Source: Deinococcus sp. KNUC1210
Lineage (GTDB): Bacteria > Deinococcota > Deinococci > Deinococcales > Deinococcaceae
NCBI RefSeq assembly: GCF_022344005.1
Contig: NZ_CP092189.1
Coordinates: 62,001-126,000 of the forward strand
Direction of reading: 5' to 3'
Length of the DNA: 64,000 bases
Shown: positions 29,913 to 40,571 of the stretch, piece by piece
How the letters are laid out: every line of letters starts with the position of its first letter
Position numbering within the stretch: position 1 is the first letter of the stretch
The notes under the pieces: generated by a model
Told to the model about the DNA's origin: nothing
What the model saw: only the letters and a program-made list of their open reading frames with translations
Database searches by the model: none
Translations under genes and position numbers: made by a program

Positions 29913-31391
29913 TTATGCGAGGGTGAAGGGGAGGGTGCCGCCCGCCTGCACCTCGCCGCGCAGCCAGGCCATCACCGCGTCCAGCGCTGCCGGGGCCGCG
30001 CCAAAGCTGACCAGCGCGGGCGCATCCACGTCCAGCACGCTGTAGGCGTTGTAGAGGCACAGGTGGAGGTCAGGCTGTGCAGCCCTCAGGGCAGGCTGGC
30101 GGTGCCGCCCGGTGGTCGCCAGCACGCTCAGGCGACCCGCCGCCTTCAGGTCGGCACTCAGAGTGGGCCAGTCGAGGTGGGCCGGGTCGTCATATTCGAT
30201 CAGCTCGACCTCGAAGTGATCCTGCATCCGGCGAGCGAGGTCACGGGCGGGCAGACCAGCCTCGCTCACGTTCAGGCGGGCCTCTTCACGCGGCGCGATC
30301 ACCGTGATCGGTTGGCCTGAGGGCGGGGGCACTGCGCCGCGCACAGCACACAGGCCGCGTGTCCAGGCCTCGGAGTACAGTGCGGTGTCGGTGTCCAGCC
30401 GGGCATCGGGGGACGTGATCGCCGGAAAACGCTGCGCCAGCAGATGCAGACGCTCCAGACTGCGCGACATCTGCCCTGCTTCCAGCGTACCGTCTGCCAG
30501 CGCCTCCGAGACGCTTTCGAGGGTGGCGAGCTGAACCTCGCGGCGACCCAGCGCCATCACCATATCGGCTCCGGCGGCCAGCGCCTGCACCGCTGCGGGA
30601 CCGCGTCCATAGTTGTCGTCGATGGCCCGCATGCCCATGCTGTCGGTGATGATGACGCCCTCGTACTGCCAGTCTTCGCGCAGCAGTCCGGTCAGCACGG
30701 CGCGGCTGAGCGTGGCGGGATGCTGTGGATCGAGCGCCGGATAGATGATGTGAGCGGTCATGAAGGCAGCCACCTGGGCGGCAGCGGCAGCGCGGAACGG
30801 CGCGAACTCGGTGGCCTCCAGTTCGCTCAGCGACTTGTCGACGCGAGGTAAGGCCAGATGGCTGTCGAGGTGCGTGTCGCCGTGACCGGGAAAGTGCTTC
30901 ACGCAGGCGGCCACCGACCCGCTCTCCAGCCCTTCGCTGGCGGCGAGCGCCTGGCGCGTCACCAGTTCCACACCCTCGCCAAAGGCCCGCACGCCGATCA
31001 CCGGGTTGGCGCTCTCGACATTGACATCCATATCCGGCGCAAAATTCCAGTTGATGCCCACCGAACGCAGCTGCCGGGCGTTGGCGGCGTGGACGCTGCG
31101 GGTCAGCTGCACGTCGGCGGCGGCTCCCAGACTCATGGCACTGGGCGGCACCGGCCAGAAATTCATACGAACGATGGCCCCGCCCTCGTGGTCGATGGCG
31201 ATCAGGGCATGTTCTCCCAGCACGGCCCGCAAATCGCGGCACAGCGTCCGGAGCTGCTGTTCGTCCTGCACGTTCTTGCCGAACAGGCACACCGCGCCGA
31301 TCTGATGCTCTTTCAGATACTGGGCACTGTCGGCGTCGAGAACCGGGCTGGGAAGATCGACCATCAGAAGTTGACCTGCATGAATTGGCAT
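29913..31391 (-). CDS. Glycoside hydrolase family 3, beta-N-acetylhexosaminidase (NagZ-like)
   Basis: Enzyme that removes N-acetylglucosamine from the non-reducing end of muropeptides or amino-sugar oligosaccharides. The 492 residues have the (beta/alpha)8 domain with DHEGGAIVRM, the NagZ catalytic loop KHFPGHGDTHLDSH (general-acid His/Asp pair) and the nucleophile Asp in IITDSMGMRAI, then a C-terminal alpha/beta domain as in the longer two-domain NagZ enzymes. No signal peptide is seen, so it is cytoplasmic. Start 31391 is preceded by GGAGG. It is divergent from the amino-sugar import operon. Confidence 0.9.
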   Translation of the reverse strand: MPIHAGQLLMVDLPSPVLDADSAQYLKEHQIGAVCLFGKNVQDEQQLRTLCRDLRAVLGEHALIAIDHEGGAIVRMNFWPVPPSAMSLGAAADVQLTRSVHAANARQLRSVGINWNFAPDMDVNVESANPVIGVRAFGEGVELVTRQALAASEGLESGSVAACVKHFPGHGDTHLDSHLALPRVDKSLSELEATEFAPFRAAAAAQVAAFMTAHIIYPALDPQHPATLSRAVLTGLLREDWQYEGVIITDSMGMRAIDDNYGRGPAAVQALAAGADMVMALGRREVQLATLESVSEALADGTLEAGQMSRSLERLHLLAQRFPAITSPDARLDTDTALYSEAWTRGLCAVRGAVPPPSGQPITVIAPREEARLNVSEAGLPARDLARRMQDHFEVELIEYDDPAHLDWPTLSADLKAAGRLSVLATTGRHRQPALRAAQPDLHLCLYNAYSVLDVDAPALVSFGAAPAALDAVMAWLRGEVQAGGTLPFTLA

Positions 31392-31439
31392 ATGCCCTCC
31401 GGAAAAGCAGAAGAGAAACCTCACCTGGAAATCTGCCGA

Positions 31440-31469
31440 ACTCTAGAAGCTGACCACGCCCGAAGTCAA
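31440..31469 (-). promoter_or_regulatory. Promoter of the nagZ-like gene
   Basis: On the minus strand TTGACT (31464-31469) and TAGAGT (31440-31445) are 18 bases apart, 49 bases before the ATG at 31391. The 9-base element GAAATCTGC (31428-31436) lies over the expected start of transcription and recurs at 31510-31518, before the divergent operon. Confidence 0.55.
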
Positions 31470-31579
31470 CTGCTCGGCCCACTCACCAATTTCAGCCCCG
31501 AATTGCGCCGAAATCTGCTATCTCTACAGCTATCCCTCATCGTCCACATTCCTCACACCCCGTAACTTCCAGGAGTCCT

Positions 31580-32803
31580 ATGAAAAAGTTTGTCATGACC
31601 GCTCTGCTACTGTCTGCCAGTGCCGCCCACGCCCAGAAGGTCGTGGAGTTCTGGACCATCAGCCTCGCGCCGCTGTTCAACGATGAGATGAACCGCGTAG
31701 CAACCGCCTTCGAGAAGGCCAATCCCGGCGTGACCGTGAAATGGGTGGACGTGCCCCAGTCGGCCATCGAGCAGAAGCTGCTGGCCGCCGTCGCCGCTGG
31801 CCGCCCGCCCGCCGTGGTGAACCTGTCGAGCGATCAGGCCGTGAAGCTGTACCAGCAGGGTGCGCTGGAAAGCATGGATCTGGGCGCGGGCAGCAAGACC
31901 TACTTCGCCAAGGCGCTGGGGACCTTCACCTTCGGGAACAAGGTATATGGCGTGCCGTGGTACTGGGCACCCAAGGTCGTGGCGTACAACACCGACATCT
32001 TCAAGAAGGCGGGCCTCGATCCGGCCAACCCGCCGCGCACCATCCAGACGCTCATGGCCGCCGCCAAACAGATCAAGGACAAGACCGGGCTGTACGGCTT
32101 CATGCCCAACATCAACGGCACCAATTTCCTGAGTATCTTTCAGGAAGCGGGGCTGCCGATCCTGAGTAAAGACGGCGGCCAGGCGGTCTTCAACAGCGAT
32201 AAGCATGTGGCGCTGCTTCAGCAGTACGTGGATCTGTACAAGAAGGGGTACATTCCCGAAGACACCATGCGCCGGGGCTTTACCGCCGCCACCGAGCTGT
32301 ACAGCGCCGGAAAGCTCGCCATGCTGATCACCGGGCCGCAGTTCATTCTGCGGGTCGCCAACGACAACAAGGCGGTGTACGACGTGACCCGCGTGGCTCC
32401 GTACCCCATCAACATCGCCGGGAACGTCATTCACACCCCGCTGATGGGCATGAGCATCCCCAAGGGCGCGGCAGACAAGGCGCTGAGCCAGAAACTCGCC
32501 ACCTTCATCACGAACGACCTGAACCAGCTTGCCTTCAGCAAGGTCACCAAGACGACCTTTCCCAGCACCGTCCATTCCAGCACCGACGCCTTCTTCAAGA
32601 CAGGTGGACAGAACGCCATCGATCAGGGCCGACTCGTCAGCAGCGTGGAACTCAGCAAGGCCCGCGACCTGACGGTGGTGGTGCCGGATTCCAGCCGCCT
32701 GTTCAAGGTCTTCAAGGATAACATCGAGGCCGCGATGGCCGGGCAGAAGACCAGCAAGGAAGCGCTCGACGATATCGTGAAGGCCTGGAACGCCAGCCTG
32801 TAA
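31580..32803 (+). CDS. Amino-sugar ABC transporter solute-binding protein, family 1
   Basis: Exported binding protein of the second CUT1 importer. It has a clear Sec signal (KKFVMTALLLSASAAHA, cleavage after AHA) and then VVEFWTISLAPLFNDEMNRV, PAVVNLSSDQAVKLYQQG and SAGKLAMLITGPQFIL, typical of family 1. The ribosome site AGGAG lies 5 bases before the ATG. The GH3 and GH20 hexosaminidases around it suggest N-acetylglucosamine oligosaccharides as ligand. The divergent promoter region upstream is about 190 bases. Confidence 0.9.
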   Translation: MKKFVMTALLLSASAAHAQKVVEFWTISLAPLFNDEMNRVATAFEKANPGVTVKWVDVPQSAIEQKLLAAVAAGRPPAVVNLSSDQAVKLYQQGALESMDLGAGSKTYFAKALGTFTFGNKVYGVPWYWAPKVVAYNTDIFKKAGLDPANPPRTIQTLMAAAKQIKDKTGLYGFMPNINGTNFLSIFQEAGLPILSKDGGQAVFNSDKHVALLQQYVDLYKKGYIPEDTMRRGFTAATELYSAGKLAMLITGPQFILRVANDNKAVYDVTRVAPYPINIAGNVIHTPLMGMSIPKGAADKALSQKLATFITNDLNQLAFSKVTKTTFPSTVHSSTDAFFKTGGQNAIDQGRLVSSVELSKARDLTVVVPDSSRLFKVFKDNIEAAMAGQKTSKEALDDIVKAWNASL

Positions 32804-32908
32804 ACGCGCACCCGACCGCCTTTTCTCACTGAACACCTGCACTCTTCCGGGCGCGGAGCGGCGGACTTCCCTCCGCTGCCCCGCCCCGTTTCGTATTCTG
32901 GAGCCTGA

Positions 32909-34973
32909 ATGCGCCGACCCGTCCTGATCCTTCTCGCTGCCCTGCTGCTTCCCGCCCCCGGCCTTTCCGTTCTGGCCCAGACGCAGCCCGCCACAGCACA
33001 GCCCAGCGCCGCTGCCCGGCCCGTTTCCGACGCCCAGATTCACGCGCCGCCCGCTGCCGTCACGCCCGTGCCGCTGCACGCAAGCTACCCGGCGGGTCTG
33101 CTGCCGCTGAGCGGGCTGGGGCTGGAGCTTCGCGGCGACGCCCCGGAACTCGGCTGGGCGGCCCGCGATCTGCGGCAGGAATGGCAGACGAGGCTGGGGC
33201 TGACCCTCGGCATGGGCGGCACACGCCGCATCGTCATCGGAACGCGGGCCGACCCGGCGCTGGCGGCAAAAGCCCGGAGCGCGGGCCTGCTGACCGATCA
33301 GCCGCAGAGTTACGCCCTGTTCGTGGACGCGTCGGGCGCCACCATCGTCGGTGCAGACGCGGCGGGCGCGTATCACGGAGCGCAGACGCTGGCACAGCTG
33401 CTGACGGCGGGCGGGCTGCGCTTTGCCCAGATTCAGGACGCGCCCGCCGTGGCTCGCCGGGTCGCCATGATCTATCTGGACAGCAGCAGCGGCGTGAACG
33501 ACGCCCTGATTCCGCTGCTCGCCCGCCTGAAATACAACGCGGTGCTCGTCATGAGTGACTACGTGCAGTGGGACACCGCAAAAGCGGGCGGTTACGCCAA
33601 CCCGCAGGGAGCGACCAAAGCCGAGGCGGCGCGGGTGGCCGAGCTGGCCCGCACGCACGGTCTGGACGTCATTCCGCTGATCGAGACGCTCTCGCACGTG
33701 AACTGGATGTTCCAGAACGGCAAGAATCTCGATCTGGTGCAGGACCCGCAGGGACAGGCGAATTACGCCTACGACACGCTGAATCCGGCGACCTACGACC
33801 GGGTGATCCTGCCGATACTGCGCGAGGCGGTCGAGGTCTTTCATCCGAAGGTGCTGCACATCGGACACGACGAGGTGAGAAACCGCGACCGCTTTCCGGC
33901 CCGGCCAAACGGCGTGGCAAAAGGCTTCGAGTCGCTGTACGTCGATGACACCGTCCGGCTGCACGACGCCCTGAAGAGCATGGGCGTGCAGAACGATGAT
34001 CTGGCATGACGTGGCCTTCAGCGACGCCCTGATCGGCACGCTGCCCGCCCGCCTGCCCAAAGATATTCAGGTGGCGTACTGGAATTATCTGCCCGCCGCC
34101 AGCTATCCGGCGCTCACCACCTTCAAAACGCAGGGCTTTCCGCTGCTGGGCGCGGCGTGGGCCGACCCCGGCAACCCCGAGGCGATGGGCCAGAGCGCGG
34201 CGGCGGCGGGGGCGGGTTATATCCAGACGCGCTGGACCGGATATTTTGGCAATCCGAGCGTGTGGGACGGAGCGGCGGCGCAGGGGGTGGCGTATGTGCG
34301 CGGCGCTGAGGCCGCCTGGAATCCGGCAGCGCCCCTGGCTGTGCCCGCCGAGGTGACGTACCGCGACGGCTATCAGCCTGCGCCGTATACCGCTCAGGCG
34401 GGCGCACTGATCGACCTGTCACCCTTCGTGACGAGAGCGCTGAAGGATACGGACGGCAAAGGCTGGATCGGCAAGGGGGCGGGCACCGATCTCTCGGCGC
34501 TGCCCACCGGAGACGTTCGGCTGGGCGATACCCGCTTTCTGGTCAGCGGGGCGGTGATGCTGCGCGGCACGCGGGCCAACGTCCAGAATCTGCCGGACCG
34601 CGTGACGGTGCCGCTCAATCGCCGGGTCCGGGCACTGAGTTTCCTGCACACGACGCCCTGGCCCACGCCCGCCGACCGCGATCAGGTCGGCAGCTACGTC
34701 ATCACCTACGACGACGGAAGCACCGTTGTTCAGCCGCTTCAGTACAGCCGCCATCTGCGGGCCTGGAGCGACACCACCGCCAACAGCATGATTCCCGCCC
34801 CGGCCTGGAGAGGACGCACCGCAGACGGACTGGACGTGAATCTCAGCACCCTGACCTGGGTCAACCCCTCCCCCACCAAGACGCTCCGCAGCGTGACCTT
34901 CATCAGTAACGGCACGGCGGCGGCGCTCGCGGTGCTGGGCCTCACCACCCTCGAAGGAGGCGTCGCCCCGTGA
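32909..34973 (+). CDS. Glycoside hydrolase family 20-like beta-N-acetylhexosaminidase (frameshifted)
   Basis: Exported hexosaminidase with an N-terminal signal (LILLAALLLPAPGLSVLAQ), a GH20b-like N-terminal domain and a TIM barrel. The catalytic Asp-Glu pair is in HIGHDEV, and PLIETLSHVNW lies before it. At 33992-33996 the frame changes: the first frame stops at 34009 and the rest (MIWHDVAFSDALIG onward) is in the +1 frame. Removing one A from AA at 33992-33993 gives QTMIWHD and a 687-residue protein. The C-terminal 300 residues finish the barrel and add a beta domain. The stop overlaps the next permease start. It should release amino sugars outside the cell for the importer. Confidence 0.82.
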
Positions 34974-35896
34974 TCGGAAGCAAGCCCGCCGCTCCGCCTG
35001 CCACCCAGGAAGGCACCCGCCCCCGCTTCAGCGTGCGGACCACGCTGCTGGCCTACGCCTTCCTGCTGCCGTTTCTGCTGCTGCTGGGGCTGTACCATAC
35101 CTGGCCCGTGCTGTTCGGCACGTACCTGGCCTTCACCGATTACAACATCATCAGTCCGCCCAGATTCGTGGGGCTGCACAACTTCCAGCTGCTGCTGCAC
35201 GACAACCAGTTCTGGAGCGGCGTCGTCAACAGCCTGAAATACCTGCTGGTGGTTCCGGTGCTGCAACTGCTGTCCATCGGGCTGGCGCTGCTGGTCAATC
35301 GCCCGCTGCCCGGCATCGGCTTTTTCCGCACCGCGTATTACGTGCCGGTGGTCACGAGCTTCGCGGTGGTCGGCCTGATCTGGACGTGGATGTATCAGCA
35401 GGACGGCCCGGTCACGTTTCTGCTGCAACACCTCGGCCTGATGAAGAATCCTCACAGCCTGCTGAACGACCCCGGCAGCGCCCTTTACGCCGTCATGTTC
35501 GTGACGCTCTGGAAGGGCATCGGCTATTACATGGTGCTGTACCTCGCGGGCCTTCAGGGCATTCCCAAAGACCACGAGGAAGCCGCCATGATCGACGGCG
35601 CTTCCCGCTGGCAGGTGTTCTGGCACATCACGCTTCCGGCGCTGCGGCCCACGGTGCTGGTATGCAGCCTGCTGAGCACCATCAGCGCCATCAAGGTCTT
35701 CGAGGAAATCTATGTCATGACGCAGGGCGGCCCGGTGGGAAGCACATACACGGCGCTGTTCTTCACGTACTCGCGGGCCTTTCAGGACTTCCGCTATGGT
35801 TACGCAGCCGCCGCAGGGTTGGTCATCGCAGTTATCAGCCTGATCTTCGGGGCAGTCAATTTCCGCCTGACACGCGGCGGAAGGAGTGACGCATGA
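34970..35896 (+). CDS. Amino-sugar ABC transporter permease (MalF type)
   Basis: Six-helix permease of 308 residues (LLAYAFLLPFLLLLGLYHTW first) with the EAA loop EAAMIDGASRWQVFWHITLP. GTG at 34970 overlaps the GH20 stop (GTGA), and its own stop overlaps the next start (ATGA), so this is one translationally coupled operon. Confidence 0.92.
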   Translation: MIGSKPAAPPATQEGTRPRFSVRTTLLAYAFLLPFLLLLGLYHTWPVLFGTYLAFTDYNIISPPRFVGLHNFQLLLHDNQFWSGVVNSLKYLLVVPVLQLLSIGLALLVNRPLPGIGFFRTAYYVPVVTSFAVVGLIWTWMYQQDGPVTFLLQHLGLMKNPHSLLNDPGSALYAVMFVTLWKGIGYYMVLYLAGLQGIPKDHEEAAMIDGASRWQVFWHITLPALRPTVLVCSLLSTISAIKVFEEIYVMTQGGPVGSTYTALFFTYSRAFQDFRYGYAAAAGLVIAVISLIFGAVNFRLTRGGRSDA

Positions 35897-36794
35897 CCGC
35901 CCAGCTCAGCGCTGCCCAGATGAAACGCCGCCGCCAGACGCGCACCCGGCTGCTGAACACCCTCGCCTACGCCGTGCTGATCGTGATTGCGCTCATCACG
36001 CTGTACCCGTTTTACTGGACGTTCATCACCAGTCTGGAGAGCACCGGCAACATCTACGACGCCAAGCTGCTGCCCGCCAACCTGAGCCCCCGCAACTACG
36101 CGGCGGTGTTTACCGGCACCACCGTTCCCTTCTGGCGCATGGCGGTCAACAGCATCGTGATCTGCACAGCCGGGGTGAGCCTGACCGTGCTGCTGGCCTC
36201 GCTGGCCGCGTACCCGCTCGCCAAGATGCGCTTTCCGGGGCAGAACGCGCTGTTCGTGGCGATCCTGACCCTGATGGTGCTGCCCAACGAGGCGGGCCTG
36301 ATCGTCAATTACATCACGACGGTGAAACTCGGGCTGCTTCAGATTCATAGCGGGCCGCTGGGTGCCGCGCTGAACATGATCAGCCAGTATGCCGCCATCG
36401 TGCTGCCGAGTCTGGCGAGCATCGTGGGCCTGTTTCTGATCCGGCAGGCGTATATGGGCGTGCCCACCGAGCTGATTGAGGCCGCCCGCATTGACGGAGC
36501 GAAGGAACTGACCATCTGGCGGCGGGTGATGCTGCCACTGGCCCTGCCGACCATCGTGGCCTTTGCCATCCTGGAATTTGTGGCGTTCTGGAACAGCTTC
36601 CTGTGGGCGCGTATCCTGCCCATCGACGAGGAGATGCTGCCGCTGTCGGCGGGGCTGCTCAACCTCAGCGGGCAGTTCAGCACCAACTCGCGGGCGGTCA
36701 TGGCGGGCGCGGTGCTCACGGTGCTGCCGATTCTGGTGGTCTTCATGTTCGGGCAGCGCTACTTCATGCGCGGGCTGGAAGGGGCGGTGAAGGG

Positions 36795-36798
<4 letters not shown>
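35893..36798 (+). CDS. Amino-sugar ABC transporter permease (MalG type)
   Basis: Second permease, 301 residues, with six helices (AYAVLIVIALITLYPFYWTF first), the EAA loop EAARIDGAKELTIWRRVMLP and the ending YFMRGLEGAVKG. It is linked by ATGA overlaps to genes on both sides. The operon has no ATP-binding gene, so a shared ATPase encoded elsewhere is expected. Confidence 0.92.
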
Positions 36799-38179
<1,381 letters not shown>

Positions 38180-38183
<4 letters not shown>

Positions 38184-39685
38184 CCACGCTGCTCCTGATT
38201 CCGCCCGACACCCGCCCACCGACGCTCGAACACCCGGTTCAGCTTGCCCGCATGGCCGGGGCAGAGGTGCACATACCGCCGCCGGAAGCGCTGCCGTACT
38301 TTCATACGCCCGGCGACACGGCAGCGCTCGCGGCGTGGCTGGAGCAGCAGGCCGCGCACGCCGACACGCTGATCGTCTGCCTGGAAACTCTGACGCTGGG
38401 CGGCATGATTCCGGCCCGGCGCGTGGACGATTCGCTGGAAGTGGCCCTGGAGCGGCTGACGCTGCTGGAGCGCCTGCACGCCGCGCACCCGAAGCTGTGC
38501 ATCCTGGCGTTCGGGGTGGTGGTGCGGGTGGCCCACGACAACGATCCGCACGAGGAAAAACCGTATTACGGCGAGTGGGGCGCGGCGCTGCGGGCCTACA
38601 GCACCGCCCGCGACAGAGTCGAGCGGCACGGAGAAACGGAACGCCCGGCTCTGGAGGCAGCCAGGGCCGCCGTGCCCGCGCACATACTGGCCGACTGGAC
38701 CGGCACCCGTGAGCGCAACCACCGGCTGCATCTGCGGGCGCTCGACCTGCTGAAGAGCGGCACGCTGGCCCACCTGTGCCTGACGCTCGACGACACCAGT
38801 GACTACGGACTGGCCGCCCTGGATCGCCGCGCCCTGGAGGCCCGCGCCGACGCACTGGGCGTGTGGGAGCGGTTTGACTGCTATCCGGGGGCCGACGAGG
38901 TGCCTGCCACGCTGGTGGCCCGCGCCCTGCTGCCGCACGAATCGCGGGTGTACGTGCGCTACAGTGGCACGCTCGGCGCGTCGGCAGGCCTGATCTATGA
39001 AGACCGTCCAGCCGGAGAACTGGTCCGCGCCCATCTGCGGGCTGCCCGCTGCCGCCCGGTCACGCGCCCGGAAGACGCCGAGTTCATCCTGGCGGTCAAT
39101 ACGCCGGGCGTGCGGCAGGCGAACGTTCAGCCGGATTACGGCACCGTCGATACTCCGCAGCGCCACCTCCCCGCCTTTCTGGACGATCTGCGGACCGATC
39201 TGGCCGAAGGGCGGGCCGTGAGCGTCGCCGACATCGCGTATCCGAACGGAGCAGAGCGCCGACTGTGGCAGCTGATGCAGCCGCTTCCACTGGCGGCCCT
39301 CGCCGGATACGCCGCCTGGAACACCGCCGGAAATACCCTGGGGTCGGCCATCGCCTTCGGACGGCTGGCCGCGCTCGTGAGCACGCCAGAGCGGCGACGA
39401 ATTCAGACTCAGGCGCTGTTTGCGCGGTTTGTAGACGACGCGCTGTATCAGTCGTTCGTGCGGACCGAGGTTCGCAGCCGTCTGCACCAGCCCTCGCCCT
39501 ACGATCTGGCCGAGCAGCGACAGGACGCCGAGGCGCACCTCGACACCCTGCTGACTCCGCAGGCGCAGGCGCTGTGGGCACGCCACTTCGCGAACAGCCC
39601 GCTGAACCTTCACTGGGACCGCCCCCGACTGGCCTGGCCGCGCCTGTTTACCGGAGAATTCCCCTTCGAGGTGGAGCACACCTGA
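38180..39685 (+). CDS. DUF4127 family protein
   Basis: A 501-residue cytoplasmic protein beginning TTLLLIPPDTRPPTLEHPVQ and containing ETLTLGGMIPARR, the Asp-rich LCLTLDDTSDYGLA, NTPGVRQANVQPDYG, SVADIAYPNGAERRLW and AAWNTAGNTLGSAIA. These are DUF4127 traits; the family often sits beside GH20 or GH3 enzymes and sugar transporters, and its activity is unknown. GTG 38180 overlaps the previous stop. The conserved Asp and Asn residues suggest a metal- or sugar-binding site. This is the last gene of the amino-sugar operon. Confidence 0.82.
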
Positions 39686-39834
39686 GCAGCATTCATACAG
39701 GCGGAGAACGGCGCTGTCTTTTCAGATGGCGGCTCCCCAGCAACGCGGTTTCTATTTCCAAGCAGTGCTTAGCCCTGCCTCATCGGCAGCGTGGCCCGGC
39801 TGCTTAGGCTGAGCGCAGACCCGAAGGAGCGTGT

Positions 39835-40398
39835 ATGGACAAGGCCATCAATGACCGCCTGGAAGATACTCTCAGCCAGCACGACGCGCTGGAAGACCTT
39901 GCCGACCAGCTTCAACCGCTGCTGAAGACCGCACTGGAACGGCTGCCTGCGCCGCTGCTGAGTGTGATGCACGGCGAGACCATCGGCCATCCACTGCACC
40001 CGATCCTGATTCATCTGCCGCTGGGCGGCTGGCTGATCGCGGGCATCCTCGATTTTGTGCCGCTGCCCGGCGTCGAGGACACCGACCACGCCGCCGACCT
40101 CGCGCTGCTGCTGGGCACGGTGGGTGCGGGCGCGGCGGTCGGAACCGGCTGGGCCGACTGGTCCAACACCCGGGGCGAGGCCCGCCGAACAGGGCTGATT
40201 CACGGACTGCTCAACGAAACGGCCTTCATCCTGAACGGCGCGTCGCTGGTGTGCCGCGCACGGGGCAACCGCCGACTGGGAAAATTCCTGTCGGGAAGTG
40301 GGCTGCTGCTCGCTGCGGCGGGCGGGTTTCTGGGCGGGCAGCTGGTGTACCGGCATGGGCTGGGCGTCGGGCAGACGCTGGCGACGCGCCAGGGCTGA
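39835..40398 (+). CDS. DUF2231 family membrane protein
   Basis: A 187-residue protein with about four membrane helices. The DUF2231 pattern GHPLHPILIHLPLGGW contains the His pair typical of the family, and DWSNTRGEARRTGLIHG follows. The role is unknown; the His residues suggest heme or metal binding. The ribosome site GAAGGAG precedes ATG 39835. It is a separate transcription unit after the amino-sugar operon. Confidence 0.82.
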   Translation: MDKAINDRLEDTLSQHDALEDLADQLQPLLKTALERLPAPLLSVMHGETIGHPLHPILIHLPLGGWLIAGILDFVPLPGVEDTDHAADLALLLGTVGAGAAVGTGWADWSNTRGEARRTGLIHGLLNETAFILNGASLVCRARGNRRLGKFLSGSGLLLAAAGGFLGGQLVYRHGLGVGQTLATRQG

Positions 40399-40571
40399 CG
40401 GCCCACAGAGCTGGCTGATCTCGTCGGTCACGACTCGACTCCCCTCCTCCACCCCCGGTATCTCAACGTCACGGCCCACGCTGCTGACGGCAGAAACCGG
40501 TGCGGCGCGGGTCTCCTGCACTATGCTCAGGATGTTTCATCCATGCGTGGGCGCGTGCAGGAGGTTCGAAG

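Noticed and set aside
31607..34060. 817-residue minus-strand open frame opposite the binding protein and GH20 genes
   Set aside because: Shadow of two well-supported plus-strand genes; composition is not protein-like.
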